Shown: in pieces, positions 37,088 through 46,272 of the stretch
How positions within the stretch are numbered: the first letter of the stretch is position 1
Layout of the letters: each line of letters starts with the position of its first letter
Source: Accumulibacter sp.
GTDB taxonomy: Bacteria; Pseudomonadota; Gammaproteobacteria; Burkholderiales; Rhodocyclaceae
DNA length: 64,000 nt
Reading direction: 5' to 3'
Assembly: GCA_017302455.1 (NCBI GenBank)
Contig: JAFLDO010000002.1
Location: 97,749 to 161,748, forward strand
Translations under genes and position numbers: made by a program
Notes under the pieces: model-generated
What the model was told of the DNA's origin: nothing
The model's input: only the letters and a program-made list of their open reading frames with translations
Database searches by the model: none

Positions 37088-39961
37088 ATGCCGGAAAGTC
37101 CATCCCTGCCGAAGGCGCACAGCCGCTCCCGCTTCCTCAGTCTCAAGTGGAAAGTCCTGCTGACACTCGGGGGCGTCATGCTGTCGGTGAACGGGGCCTT
37201 GTCCTGGCTGCATTTCCACGATCTGACCAGCCGCTTCGAACTGCAACGGACGGCAACCCGCGAGCGTCTGATTGCCGAGGCCTTCGCCTTGCGCAGCGAC
37301 TTCGGCTTGCGCCTGCAGGCGCTGGCCGGGATGCTCGCTGCCCTCGACTCCGTCGGCGTGAGCCTGTTCCAGACCACCGCCGGGAACGCGTTGCTGCGGC
37401 AGCACTTCGACAGCTACTGGCCGGTTCTGCAGCTTGATCTCGGGATCGATTGGCTGCAGGTGTATCCGCGGGCAGGTCCGCCGCTGGTGACCTGGAGTAC
37501 CGTGGCCCTGGACGAGTTCACCGAGGAGGCGCGCGTCCGTGATGTCGTAGTGCAGGAACGTGCCATGCGCTGGACACGTTGCCGGGTTGTCTGTACCCAG
37601 TTTGCGGCGGCTCCCATCCTGTCTGCTGGCAGGGTTGCCGGGGCAGTCGTTCTGGGTAGTTCGCTGGCCGACGTGGTGGTGTCCTTCAATCGCTTGTCCG
37701 GCGCCGATCTCGGCGTCCTCATTGCGAAGGAGAGTGGGACGACAGGCTCGGCGGACGGGAAGCTGCTGCCCCGGCTGGGTTACCAGGTGCTCGGCCTCAG
37801 CGGTGCCGAACGCAACCTGCCGCTGCTCCAGGAGCTGACCGCATTGCCGGAACTGCCGGGTGGCGTGGCGTGGGTTCTGCTGTCGCATGCCGACCGGCAG
37901 TTCGAGTTGTCGTTCCTGGCGCTTGATGCCACCGATGGCGCTGCCGCCCCCGCCTTGCTGGTGGTCATCGACGACCTGACGCAGCCACTGGAGGACATTC
38001 GCAAGTCGGTGTGGAGCCGGCTGCAGGGGGAGCTGCTGGCTTCGCTGGTGTCGCTGTTGTTGCTGGCGTTGCTCGTGCATGCGCCCCTGCAGCGCATGAC
38101 AAGGGCGGTGCGCGCCATTCCCCTGCTCGGCCGCAGTGCGTTCGCCGAGGCACGAACGCGCATTGCACCACGCGTCCGGCGACTCGTGGACGACGAGATC
38201 GACGGCCTCGACGAGGCGGCCACTGCCTTGTCGTATCGGCTGGAGACGCTGGAGAGGGATGTCGCGGCGCATTCTGCGGAGATGCAGGGAATGCTGCAGC
38301 GGATTTCCGTAGAGCGCGATTTCAGCCAGGGCCTTCTCGACACGGCGCAGGTCATCATTCTCACGCAGTACGCCGACGGCCGGATCCTGACCTTGAATCG
38401 CTACGGGCATCTGCTGTCCGGCTGGAGCACAGCGGAACTGATCGGCAAGCGCTTCGGCGATCTGCTTCGCCCGGACGAGTCGGCCGGTGCCGAGACGCGC
38501 CACGCGCTCGAGGAAATCGTGGCCGGCGATCGCCAGCACACGCAGCTCGAGTCGATTCTCGTCGGTGCAAACGGTGAGTCGTACGAAATCACCTGGAACC
38601 ACTCTCGCCTGCCTGGTCGAATTGACGATGCGGTGGTCATTCTCTCGGTGGGAATCGATCATACCGAGCGCAAGCGTGCCGAGTCGCATGTCAGCTACCT
38701 GGCCGAGCACGACCCGCTGACCGGTCTGGTCAATCGACAGCATTTCCAGCATGAACTCGACAAGGCTTTGCTCAGCGCGCGTCGTCTGGCTCGTGACGGC
38801 GCGCTTCTCTATCTCGATCTGGATGGCTTCAAGTACGTGAACGATCTCAGCGGGCATCAGGCCGGCGATGCCCTGCTCAGAACCGTCGCCGATGAAGTCG
38901 CCAACGTGGCACGTTCGAGCGATCTGCTGGGGAGACTTGGCGGCGACGAACTGGGCGTCCTGCTGCACGAATGTGATCGCGATGGCGCGGTCCAGGTGGC
39001 GGAAAAGATCAACAAGCGACTCGCCGAAATCAGGTTCCCCGAACTGGCGGCGAGTCACCGAGTCTCGGCGAGCATCGGCATCGTCGTCTTTTCCGAGGCG
39101 ACGATGGACGTCAAGCAGCTTCTTGCCAATGCCGACATTGCCATGTATCAGGCCAAGTCCAGGGGCGGCGCCGGCTGGCACATCTATTCCGAGGGCGAGG
39201 GTGTGCAGGAGAAGATGCAAAGCCGACTGCACTGGGAGGAGATGATCAACCGGTCGCTGCTGGATGAGGGGCTGCTTGTCTACTACCAGCCCATATTGGA
39301 CATTCGTGCTCGTCAGGTCAGCCATTATGAGGCGCTGGTGCGCATGCGCAGTGCCGATGGTTCGATCATCCCGCCCGGACTGTTCATGGAAGTGGCCGAA
39401 GACAGTGGCCTGATCCGCGAGATCGATCGTCGCGTCATCCATCAGGTATTCGGCAAGATGCTGGCCTTGTTCGCGATCGGCAGGAGCTACAAGTTCTCGA
39501 TCAATCTGTCGGGGGTCAGCATCAACGACGCCAGGCTGCTGTCGTTCATTCGCGACGAGCTTTCCCGCAGCCCGCTGCTGCCCAGCCATGTGGTCTTCGA
39601 AATCACGGAGACGGCTGCAGTTTCGGACTTCTCGGCCGCCCGCACCTTCATGAACGCCGTACGCGAACTCGGGTGTGCATTCTCCCTTGACGATTTCGGG
39701 GTCGGGTTTTCGTCGTTCAATTATGTCAAGCAGTTGCCCGTCGACTATGTCAAGATCGATGGCTCCTTCGTTCGCACCCTCGTTGACAGTCCCGATGATC
39801 AGGTCTTCGTGCGGGCGCTGGCCGAGGTGGCACGTGGTTTCGGCAAGAAGACCGTGGCCGAGTTCGTCGAAGACGAACGCGCTCTCAAGATGCTGCGCTC
39901 TTTTGGCGTCGACTATGCGCAGGGCTACTTCATCGGCAAGCCGGCGCCCGATATCGCCTGA
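37088..39961 (+). CDS. Membrane sensor with PAS, GGDEF and EAL domains
   Basis: 957-residue cyclic-di-GMP protein. Two membrane helices (about 20-42 and 318-336) flank a periplasmic sensor of about 275 residues; HAMP-like, PAS (about 415-530), GGDEF (about 540-700) and EAL (about 715-957) domains follow. The diguanylate motif is GGDEL at 618-622, with Leu in place of Phe; the inhibitory site RSSD is kept. The EAL domain looks complete: EAL at 748-750, SINLSG, EITETA, DDFG and KIDG. The likely net activity is c-di-GMP breakdown, with GGDEF perhaps binding GTP. An in-frame GTG precedes the ATG. Confidence 0.9.
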   Translation: MPESPSLPKAHSRSRFLSLKWKVLLTLGGVMLSVNGALSWLHFHDLTSRFELQRTATRERLIAEAFALRSDFGLRLQALAGMLAALDSVGVSLFQTTAGNALLRQHFDSYWPVLQLDLGIDWLQVYPRAGPPLVTWSTVALDEFTEEARVRDVVVQERAMRWTRCRVVCTQFAAAPILSAGRVAGAVVLGSSLADVVVSFNRLSGADLGVLIAKESGTTGSADGKLLPRLGYQVLGLSGAERNLPLLQELTALPELPGGVAWVLLSHADRQFELSFLALDATDGAAAPALLVVIDDLTQPLEDIRKSVWSRLQGELLASLVSLLLLALLVHAPLQRMTRAVRAIPLLGRSAFAEARTRIAPRVRRLVDDEIDGLDEAATALSYRLETLERDVAAHSAEMQGMLQRISVERDFSQGLLDTAQVIILTQYADGRILTLNRYGHLLSGWSTAELIGKRFGDLLRPDESAGAETRHALEEIVAGDRQHTQLESILVGANGESYEITWNHSRLPGRIDDAVVILSVGIDHTERKRAESHVSYLAEHDPLTGLVNRQHFQHELDKALLSARRLARDGALLYLDLDGFKYVNDLSGHQAGDALLRTVADEVANVARSSDLLGRLGGDELGVLLHECDRDGAVQVAEKINKRLAEIRFPELAASHRVSASIGIVVFSEATMDVKQLLANADIAMYQAKSRGGAGWHIYSEGEGVQEKMQSRLHWEEMINRSLLDEGLLVYYQPILDIRARQVSHYEALVRMRSADGSIIPPGLFMEVAEDSGLIREIDRRVIHQVFGKMLALFAIGRSYKFSINLSGVSINDARLLSFIRDELSRSPLLPSHVVFEITETAAVSDFSAARTFMNAVRELGCAFSLDDFGVGFSSFNYVKQLPVDYVKIDGSFVRTLVDSPDDQVFVRALAEVARGFGKKTVAEFVEDERALKMLRSFGVDYAQGYFIGKPAPDIA

Positions 39962-40011
39962 CCGGACGGCGCAGCGTGCCTGGTTGCGGCCGGGGAGGCC
40001 CGTGGTGCCGG

Positions 40012-40020
40012 TGCTATAAT
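40012..40020 (+). promoter_or_regulatory. Extended -10 promoter of hemA
   Basis: TGCTATAAT: a perfect TATAAT with the TGn extension, followed by CGCCCGC. It lies 43 bp before the hemA ATG. No -35 at the normal distance. Confidence 0.7.
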
Positions 40021-40063
40021 CGCCCGCTCACCTGCCACCACCCTTGCCTACCGTCTTTCGAGC

Positions 40064-41326
40064 ATGGCGCTCTTCACCCTTGGCCTCAACCACCACACGG
40101 CACCACTCGCCGTTCGCGAGCAGGTGGCTTTCCATGTCGAACGTGTGCATCAGGCGCTTGGCGATCTCACACGCTGCAAGCCGGTTCACGAGGCGGCGAT
40201 CCTCTCGACGTGCAACCGCACCGAAGTGTATTTCGCTACCGACGTGCCCGAGGCCGCGACTCAGTGGCTGCTCGACTATCATCATCTGGCACGCCACGAG
40301 CTTGAGCCGTACCTTTACACCTATCCCGAGCGCGATGCCGTGCGCCATGCCTTTCGCGTTGCCAGCGGTCTTGACTCGATGGTGCTTGGCGAGCCCCAGA
40401 TCCTTGGCCAGATGAAGGAGGCCGTTCGCCTTGCCGAAGAAGCCGGGACGCTGGGGACGACCCTGCACAAGCTGTTCCAGCATTCCTTCGCCGTCGCCAA
40501 GGAGGTCCGCTCGACGACGGCGATTGGTGCCAACATCGTTTCGATGGCGGCTGCCGCCGTGCGTCTTGCCGAGCGCATCTTCGAGCGTATCGCCGATCAG
40601 AAGATTCTGTTCATCGGCGCAGGCGAGATGATCGACCTGTGCGCCAGGCATTTCGCGGCGCAGCACCCGAAACAGCTGGTCGTCGCCAACCGTACCGTCG
40701 AGCGTGGTCTTGTGCTGGCCGACAGGTTTGGCGGAACGGCGATCAAACTCGAGGAACTGGGCGAACGCCTGCCGCAGTTCGATATCGTCGTTTCATGCAC
40801 CGCCAGTCCGCTGCCGATTCTTGGTCTCGGCATGGTCGAACGGGCCATCAAGGCGCGTCGTCACCGCCCGATGTTCATGGTCGATCTTGCGGTGCCGCGC
40901 GATATCGAGGTCGAGGTGGGCGAGATGGATGACGTGTTTCTGTATACGATCGATGACCTCGCACAGGTCGTCGAGTCGGGACTCGAATCGCGTCAGGCAG
41001 CCGTGGTGGATGCCGAGGCGATCATCGCCGAGCGGGTGGACGTCTTTCTGCGCTGGTTGGCAACGCGTGGTACAGTGCCGGTGATTCGCTCTCTCCGCGA
41101 TGCCGCTGAACGTGCGCGCCGGCATGAGGTCGAGCACGCTCTCAAGTCGCTGGCCAAGGGCGAAGAGCCGGCGCGCGTGCTGGAGCATTTCTCGCACCGG
41201 CTGACCAACAAGTTCCTGCACGCGCCAACGCAGGCTCTGACTCAGGCCGACGCTGATCGGGACCAGTTCCAGGCCATCGTCTCGCGCTTGTTTCACCTGC
41301 ATCCCGAGTCCCGCGTCGACGAGTAG
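40064..41326 (+). CDS. hemA: Glutamyl-tRNA reductase
   Basis: 420-residue enzyme for the first step of C5-pathway tetrapyrrole synthesis, reducing glutamyl-tRNA to glutamate semialdehyde. The nucleophile is Cys50 in [26 protein letters not shown] and the NADPH fold [12 protein letters not shown] are typical, and the C-terminal dimerisation helices are complete. It heads hemA-prfA-prmC, the same order as in E. coli. Known regulators act through the N-terminus, which is normal here. Confidence 0.96.
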   Translation: MALFTLGLNHHTAPLAVREQVAFHVERVHQALGDLTRCKPVHEAAILSTCNRTEVYFATDVPEAATQWLLDYHHLARHELEPYLYTYPERDAVRHAFRVASGLDSMVLGEPQILGQMKEAVRLAEEAGTLGTTLHKLFQHSFAVAKEVRSTTAIGANIVSMAAAAVRLAERIFERIADQKILFIGAGEMIDLCARHFAAQHPKQLVVANRTVERGLVLADRFGGTAIKLEELGERLPQFDIVVSCTASPLPILGLGMVERAIKARRHRPMFMVDLAVPRDIEVEVGEMDDVFLYTIDDLAQVVESGLESRQAAVVDAEAIIAERVDVFLRWLATRGTVPVIRSLRDAAERARRHEVEHALKSLAKGEEPARVLEHFSHRLTNKFLHAPTQALTQADADRDQFQAIVSRLFHLHPESRVDE

Positions 41327-41396
41327 CACATCCCGGCGCGGAAGACGGACTCGTTGACGCGCCGCTTCTCCAACCACTGCCTGAACAGACTTTCCG

Positions 41397-42479
41397 ATGA
41401 ACCAGAGCATTTGCGACAAACTTGAGCACCTGACGGGTCGTCTTGACGAACTCGACCGGATGCTGGCCAGCGGCGACGCGACTCGCGACATGGACGAGTA
41501 CCGCAGGTTGTCGCGCGAGCACGCCGAGATCGCTCCAGTCGTCGCCCTTTACCAGATCTGGAGCCGGACACGCTCCGATCTGGCGGCTGCCCTCGATATG
41601 GTCGGTGATCCGGAAATGAGGGAACTGGCTGAAGCGGAAGTCGCAGCCAGCAAGGAACGCCTGCCGCAGATCGAGAAAGATCTGCAGAAGCTGCTGTTGC
41701 CCAGGGATGCGAAAGACGAGCGCAACGTCTTTCTCGAGATTCGCGCGGGTACCGGCGGTGACGAATCGGCGCTCTTTGCCGGCAATCTGTTTCGCATGTA
41801 CACGCGTTACGCGGAGCGTCGGCGCTGGCAGGTCGAAGTCATCTCGGCCAGTGCCTCGGACCTTGGCGGCTACCGGGAGATCATTGCCCGCATCATCGGC
41901 AGCGATGTCTACGCACGCTTGAAGTTCGAGTCCGGTGCTCATCGCGTGCAGCGCGTTCCTGATACCGAGGCACAAGGCCGGATTCACACGTCGGCCTGTA
42001 CGGTAGCGGTGATGCCGGAGGCGGACGCGCTCGAGGAGGTTCAGGTCAACCCGGCCGATATTCGCATTGACACCTATCGTGCCTCGGGAGCTGGCGGGCA
42101 GCACATCAACAAGACCGATTCGGCGGTGCGCATCACCCATCTGCCGACCGGCGTCGTCGTCGAATGCCAGGACGATCGTTCGCAGCACAAGAACAAGGCG
42201 CAGGCGATGTCCGTTCTGGTGGCGCGCATCCGGGACATGCAGGAGCGTGAGCAGGACGCCAGCATAGCTTCGGAACGCCGCAGTCTGGTCGGCAGCGGTG
42301 ACCGTTCCGAGAGGATTCGGACCTACAACTTCCCGCAGGGGCGAGTCACCGATCACCGTATCAACCTCACCCTGTACAAGATCGACGCGATCATGGACGG
42401 CGACCTCGACGAACTTCTGGGCGCCCTGACCGCCGAGCATCAGGCCGATCAACTGGCGATGCTCGCCGAGAGTCCGTGA
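41397..42479 (+). CDS. prfA: Peptide chain release factor 1
   Basis: 360-residue class I release factor reading UAA and UAG. The GGQ catalytic motif is at 233-235 within [18 protein letters not shown]; the codon-recognition tripeptide region lies in the segment before it ([17 protein letters not shown]...). Full normal length. It follows hemA after 70 bp and precedes its own methyltransferase gene prmC. The GGQ glutamine is the PrmC target. Confidence 0.96.
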   Translation: MNQSICDKLEHLTGRLDELDRMLASGDATRDMDEYRRLSREHAEIAPVVALYQIWSRTRSDLAAALDMVGDPEMRELAEAEVAASKERLPQIEKDLQKLLLPRDAKDERNVFLEIRAGTGGDESALFAGNLFRMYTRYAERRRWQVEVISASASDLGGYREIIARIIGSDVYARLKFESGAHRVQRVPDTEAQGRIHTSACTVAVMPEADALEEVQVNPADIRIDTYRASGAGGQHINKTDSAVRITHLPTGVVVECQDDRSQHKNKAQAMSVLVARIRDMQEREQDASIASERRSLVGSGDRSERIRTYNFPQGRVTDHRINLTLYKIDAIMDGDLDELLGALTAEHQADQLAMLAESP

Positions 42480-42499
42480 GCGGAACCGGCATCGGCGCC

Positions 42500-42525
42500 G
42501 CAGCCCGGCTCCGGCGTCGGGCTGC
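42500..42525 (+). other. Hairpin between prfA and prmC
   Basis: GCAGCCCG / CGGGCTGC, an 8-bp perfect stem with a ten-base loop, 11 bp before the prmC start. No T-run. It could limit prmC expression or ribosome access. Confidence 0.4.
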
Positions 42526-42535
42526 GTGACCCTGA

Positions 42536-43375
42536 ATGCCGGACCATCCGATGACTGTGGGCGACGCCTGGCGCGCAGCCCGCCAGCGTATCGATCGGCT
42601 TGACGCACGTCTGCTGGTCGAGCACGTTGCTGCCTGTACGCATGCCGAGTTGATTAGCGAACCGATGCGACGGCTCCTTGCAGAGCAGGCCCAGGTTCTG
42701 GCGGACCTGGTAGAACGCCGCGCCGCCGGCGAACCTCTGGCTTACCTTCTGGGCTCTGCCGGGTTTTACGGTATCGAGTTTCAGATCACCCCTGCCGTGC
42801 TCATCCCGCGTCCGGAAACGGAACTCCTTGTCACGCTTGCGGTCAAGTGTGTGGAGTCGCTGGCGGAGCCGCGCATCGTCGATCTCGGAACGGGCTCGGG
42901 GGTGGTCGCGGTGACGGTTGGGTGCCTGTGTCCGGCGGCGCGGATCACCGCGGTGGATTTGTCCCCGTCGGCGCTTGACTTGGCGCGCATCAATGCCGGA
43001 CGTCACGGGGTTGAGGCGACTTTCCTTGTCGGCGACTGGTACACGCCTTTGGGAGATTGCGGTTTCGACCTGATCGTTGCCAATCCGCCGTATGTTGCGA
43101 ACGATGACGAGCATCTGCAGCGGGACGGCCTGCCGTTCGAGCCGCGGATGGCACTGACCGACGGGGTGCCCGGCGGGGATGGCTTGGCTTGTATTCGCCG
43201 GATCACCGATGGCGCGCGGCGCCACCTACTGCCGGGCGGCTGGTTGCTGATCGAGCATGGCTATGATCAGGCAGCGGCGGTACGTAACGAGTTGCACAAA
43301 GCCGGGCTGTCGGACGTCGCTTCTTGGCAGGACCTGGCCAGGATAGAGCGAGTCAGTGGCGGCCGCCTGCGTTGA
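42536..43375 (+). CDS. prmC: Release factor glutamine N5-methyltransferase
   Basis: 279-residue methyltransferase acting on the GGQ glutamine of release factors. SAM motif I is IVDLGTGSGVVAVTV; the catalytic NPPY is in IVANPPYVANDDEHL; LIPRPETELLV is typical. A second start at 42551 (MTVGDAWRAAR) fits many relatives equally well. Immediately downstream of prfA as in most proteobacteria. Its stop codon lies inside the -35 element of grxD. Confidence 0.93.
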   Translation: MPDHPMTVGDAWRAARQRIDRLDARLLVEHVAACTHAELISEPMRRLLAEQAQVLADLVERRAAGEPLAYLLGSAGFYGIEFQITPAVLIPRPETELLVTLAVKCVESLAEPRIVDLGTGSGVVAVTVGCLCPAARITAVDLSPSALDLARINAGRHGVEATFLVGDWYTPLGDCGFDLIVANPPYVANDDEHLQRDGLPFEPRMALTDGVPGGDGLACIRRITDGARRHLLPGGWLLIEHGYDQAAAVRNELHKAGLSDVASWQDLARIERVSGGRLR

Positions 43376-43401
43376 CGGCGAGTGTCGGCAGCCGCTACAC
43401 T
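43372..43401 (+). promoter_or_regulatory. Sigma-70 promoter of grxD
   Basis: TTGACG (43372-43377), 18-base spacer, TACACT (43396-43401), 47 bp before the grxD ATG. The -35 contains the prmC stop codon. Confidence 0.6.
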
Positions 43402-43448
43402 CATTCATGACAATTTTTCTCAACTATTGGTAGAACGAGGGTTTCGCG

Positions 43449-43772
43449 ATGGATGCACAGCAACTGATCAAGGAGCAGGTAACAGGCAACCCGGTCGTCC
43501 TTTACATGAAGGGAACGCCGGAATTCCCGCAATGCGGCTTCTCCGCGGTGACGGTGCAGATTCTCAAGGCCTGCGGGGTCTCCCGTTTCCTGAGTGTCAA
43601 CGTGCTCGAGAATCCCGAGATTCGCAGCGGCATCAAGGAGTATGCTAACTGGCCGACGATCCCGCAGCTCTACGTGCGCGGCGAGTTCATCGGCGGTTGC
43701 GACATCATGCGCGAGATGTACGAGGAAGGCGAACTCCAGAAACTGCTCGAAGGTCTGGTCGAGTCGGTTTGA
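43449..43772 (+). CDS. grxD: Monothiol glutaredoxin Grx4
   Basis: 107-residue CGFS-type glutaredoxin that carries [2Fe-2S] clusters and delivers them to target proteins. The active site is CGFS at 29-32 (PQCGFSAVTVQIL), preceded by MKGTPEFP. Glutathione-binding segments WPTIPQLYVRGEFIGGCDI are intact. It follows prmC and has its own promoter. Iron-sulfur supply fits the heme and respiratory genes nearby. Confidence 0.96.
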   Translation: MDAQQLIKEQVTGNPVVLYMKGTPEFPQCGFSAVTVQILKACGVSRFLSVNVLENPEIRSGIKEYANWPTIPQLYVRGEFIGGCDIMREMYEEGELQKLLEGLVESV

Positions 43773-43895
43773 CGCGTTGCGCGCGCGCTGGCTCGACCGG
43801 AAGCGTGCGAACGCGTTGCGGGGCGACCGAACTGCGGGTTTCCTGAGCAGGGCTGTCTGAGGCGCCGCAAGCTGGTTCTTGGGTCGCAGCCTTGC

Positions 43896-44258
43896 TCAGG
43901 CGTTGGCCAGCGTCGCCTTGGCGGTGAATTCTTCATAGGCGCGGACCGCTTCAGCAGCATACATCAGTGACGGGCCGCCGCCCATGTAAGTGCATACCGC
44001 CAGCGTTTCCATCAACTGGGCGCGGCTGACACCGAGACGAATCAGGGCCTTGACATGGAAGCCCACGCAGGCGTCGCAACGACTGGAGACGCCGATCGCC
44101 AACGCGATCAGTTCCTTGTCGAGCGCCGACAGCACGCCCGGGGCGAGTGCCGCCTTGGCCAGCGCGTTGAACCCCTGCAAGGTTTCGGGCATGTCCTGTC
44201 GAAAGGTGCCGAGGGCCTTGGAAACATCGTGCGTGATGGTGGTGAAGGACTTGCTCAT
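43896..44258 (-). CDS. Carboxymuconolactone decarboxylase/AhpD-like protein
   Basis: 120-residue protein of the CMD/AhpD superfamily. It has the redox-type motif CDACVGFHVKAL (C-x-x-C-x-x-x-H), so a peroxidase-linked or disulfide reductase function is more likely than true decarboxylase activity. ALDKELIALAIGVSSR and GVSRAQLMETLAVCTYMGGGPSLMYAAEA are family segments. I chose the start at 44258 over the longer frame because the upstream part is not conserved-looking and a sigma-70 promoter sits at 44290-44318. It is convergent with grxD. Confidence 0.88.
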   Translation of the reverse strand: MSKSFTTITHDVSKALGTFRQDMPETLQGFNALAKAALAPGVLSALDKELIALAIGVSSRCDACVGFHVKALIRLGVSRAQLMETLAVCTYMGGGPSLMYAAEAVRAYEEFTAKATLANA

Positions 44259-44289
44259 GGCGGCTACTCTCCAATAATCAGAAAACTCT

Positions 44290-44318
44290 AATATACATTG
44301 GAGGGCTTTCCTCGGCAA
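44290..44318 (-). promoter_or_regulatory. Sigma-70 promoter of the AhpD-like gene
   Basis: On the minus strand TTGCCG (44318-44313), 17-base spacer, TATATT (44295-44290), giving a short leader of about 25 bases. Confidence 0.6.
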
Positions 44319-44385
44319 TCTCTCTTCCAACGACCGAGGGCGGGCTGTCGGTGGGCACAAGCCCGCTTTGATGAAGGAGAGGCGA

Positions 44386-44919
44386 ATGAATGATCAACGG
44401 GCAGTCGGGTGGACATACCTGGCGGTTTCGGTCGGCGCGTTGGTGCTGTCGGCTTGTGCGGGCTACAGTGGCTACGGGCTGAAGCCGGGCGTGGCGACCT
44501 TGCCCGAGGTGATTGCGACGATGGGCAAGCCGGCCTTGAGCTGGAAGGATCCCGATGGCAGCGAACAACTGGCCTATCCGCGTGGGCCGGCAGGTCCACA
44601 GACGTTCATGGTTTTCATGGCGCCCGATGGACGCCTGCAACGGATAGAGCAAGTACTGAACATGGAGCATTTCGCGCGTATCCAGCCCGGTAGCGACAAG
44701 GAATCCGTGTTGCGTCTGATCGGTCCGTCGGAGCCGCAATGGACGCAGTACTTCAAGGTGCGCGACGAACTCGTTTGGGAGTGGCAGTTCTGCGACAGCT
44801 GGAATCAGCTTGCGCGCTTCGATGTACTGTTCGACGGCACCACCGGCATTGTCCGCACCGCCTATCAGCGACAGGCCTTGATGGGCTTCGACGGCGTCGC
44901 GCCGTTCTGCGGGCACTAG
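44386..44919 (+). CDS. BamE-like outer membrane lipoprotein, second copy
   Basis: 177-residue predicted lipoprotein with lipobox LSAC (Cys24). Two BamE-like units begin at about residues 33 and 105 (LKPGVATLPEVIATMGKP; IQPGSDKESVLRLIGPSEP). It is clearly related to the lipoprotein at 6194, sharing the layout, MGKP, W-D-DG and the L-x-E/H-F-x-(K/R)-(V/I)-x-PG join. AAGGAG before the ATG supports the start. It is divergent from the AhpD-like gene. Function unknown; the C-terminal unit is longer and contains two extra Cys residues. Confidence 0.75.
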   Translation: MNDQRAVGWTYLAVSVGALVLSACAGYSGYGLKPGVATLPEVIATMGKPALSWKDPDGSEQLAYPRGPAGPQTFMVFMAPDGRLQRIEQVLNMEHFARIQPGSDKESVLRLIGPSEPQWTQYFKVRDELVWEWQFCDSWNQLARFDVLFDGTTGIVRTAYQRQALMGFDGVAPFCGH

Positions 44920-44957
44920 CGACGCGCGAGGTGCGGGCGCGGGCGGCTGGACGCCCC

Positions 44958-46244
44958 TCAGAAGCTGACCAGGCGCAGGTTGGCTGAGGTCAGGCGCTCG
45001 CTGAGGACGGCGACGAAGGCCTGGTAGAAGTGAAACCGGCAAGCCTCGGACGACCTCTTCAGGGCGCTGCCGGTTATCCTGACCAGCTTGGCTCTGGTCA
45101 GGGTGACAATGTCGGCGCCGCGTTTCGATTCCTTCTTCCCGATCACCGCCATCTCGCCAAAACAGTCACCGGTGGCCAGGAGGTTGAGGACCATGCCGTT
45201 CTTCAGCACTTTCAGTTCGCCATCCGCAAGAAAGTAGAAGAAATCGCCCACGTCGCCGTCGCGAATGAGCACCGTGCCTGGAGGAACCCATTTCCACTCG
45301 GAGAAACGGACGACCTCCCAGATCTCGACATCGGAGAATTCGGCAAAAAAGGCAAACGAGCGCAGCGTGTCGAACTTCTCGAGGTCGGGCATGCGATCGG
45401 CCGGCACCCGCAGTTGCCGGTCACGAAAGGCCTGTGCCAGATCGTGTGCGAATTCCGGCCAGTCGCGGTAGCGGTGCTGCAGTCTCTTGCTCATCGCGCG
45501 CGCGACGATTGTGTCGAGCACTTCCGGAATTTCGCTGCGCAGTGACGACGGGCGGCGCGGCTCGTTGTTGATGATCTGATAAATCATTTCGTAACTGTTG
45601 CGCGCCTGAAACGGCAGTTGCCCGGTCAACAACTGATACATGACGACGCCGAGCGAGTAGATGTCCGTCTGGTGATCTAGCGTCTGTTCCTTCACCTGTT
45701 GCGGCGACATGTAGGCCGGTGAGCCGATGCCGAGAACCAGCGTCCGGTCAGGCGAGCCGATGATCGCCGCACCGAAGTCCGAGATCTTGATATCACCGGT
45801 GTTCGGATCGGTGCTGGCGAACAGGATGTTGGCGGGTTTGATGTCGCGGTGGATGATGCCGGCCCGGAAAGCAAACTCGAGCGCCCGCGTGCACTTGAAG
45901 ACGATCTCGACGATGCGCTCGATCGGCAGCAGGCTATCGGGCGTACACACCCTCTCCAGGGTGCCACCGGCGACGTACTCCATGACGATGTAGCAGACCT
46001 GGGAGTCGACCACCGCATCGTAGGTCTGAACGATATGGGGGTGCAAGAGTTTGCCGACCAGCGCTGCCTCGTTGAGGAAGAGGTGGGTGTATAGCCGGCC
46101 GCGCCTGGCATCCTTGAGAATCCCCGGGGCCGCCACCTTGACCGCCACCTCGCGCTGGGTGAACGGGTCGACGGCCAGGTAAACCGTGGACGTTGCGCCC
46201 CGACCGATCTCGCGGACAAGTTCGTATTTCCCGACCTTCTCCAT
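44958..46244 (-). CDS. Ser/Thr protein kinase with C-terminal cyclic-nucleotide-binding domain
   Basis: 428-residue cytoplasmic protein. The kinase domain (about 1-275) is complete: P-loop IGRGATSTVYLA, Lys of AVKVAA, catalytic HRDIKPANILF, metal site SDFGAA and a P+1 segment GSPAYMSPQQV. The C-terminal part (about 290-420) is a CNMP/Crp-type domain: LEKFDTLRSFAFFAEFSDVEIWEVVRF, GTVLIRDGDVGDFFYFLADGELKVLKNG and GDCFGEMAVIG. No transmembrane helix. A kinase gated by cAMP, cGMP or another nucleotide is the simple reading. It is followed upstream by argH on the same strand, 28 bp away. Confidence 0.88.
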   Translation of the reverse strand: MEKVGKYELVREIGRGATSTVYLAVDPFTQREVAVKVAAPGILKDARRGRLYTHLFLNEAALVGKLLHPHIVQTYDAVVDSQVCYIVMEYVAGGTLERVCTPDSLLPIERIVEIVFKCTRALEFAFRAGIIHRDIKPANILFASTDPNTGDIKISDFGAAIIGSPDRTLVLGIGSPAYMSPQQVKEQTLDHQTDIYSLGVVMYQLLTGQLPFQARNSYEMIYQIINNEPRRPSSLRSEIPEVLDTIVARAMSKRLQHRYRDWPEFAHDLAQAFRDRQLRVPADRMPDLEKFDTLRSFAFFAEFSDVEIWEVVRFSEWKWVPPGTVLIRDGDVGDFFYFLADGELKVLKNGMVLNLLATGDCFGEMAVIGKKESKRGADIVTLTRAKLVRITGSALKRSSEACRFHFYQAFVAVLSERLTSANLRLVSF

Positions 46245-46272
46245 GCAATGAGCGTCGCGCCGTGGCTCGGTG

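Noticed and set aside
35879..39589. A 1236-codon open frame on the minus strand across the porin and GGDEF/EAL genes
   Set aside because: It is antisense to two genes with signal peptides and catalytic motifs, has His/Gln/Arg-rich composition and no family resemblance; long antisense frames are expected at this GC content.
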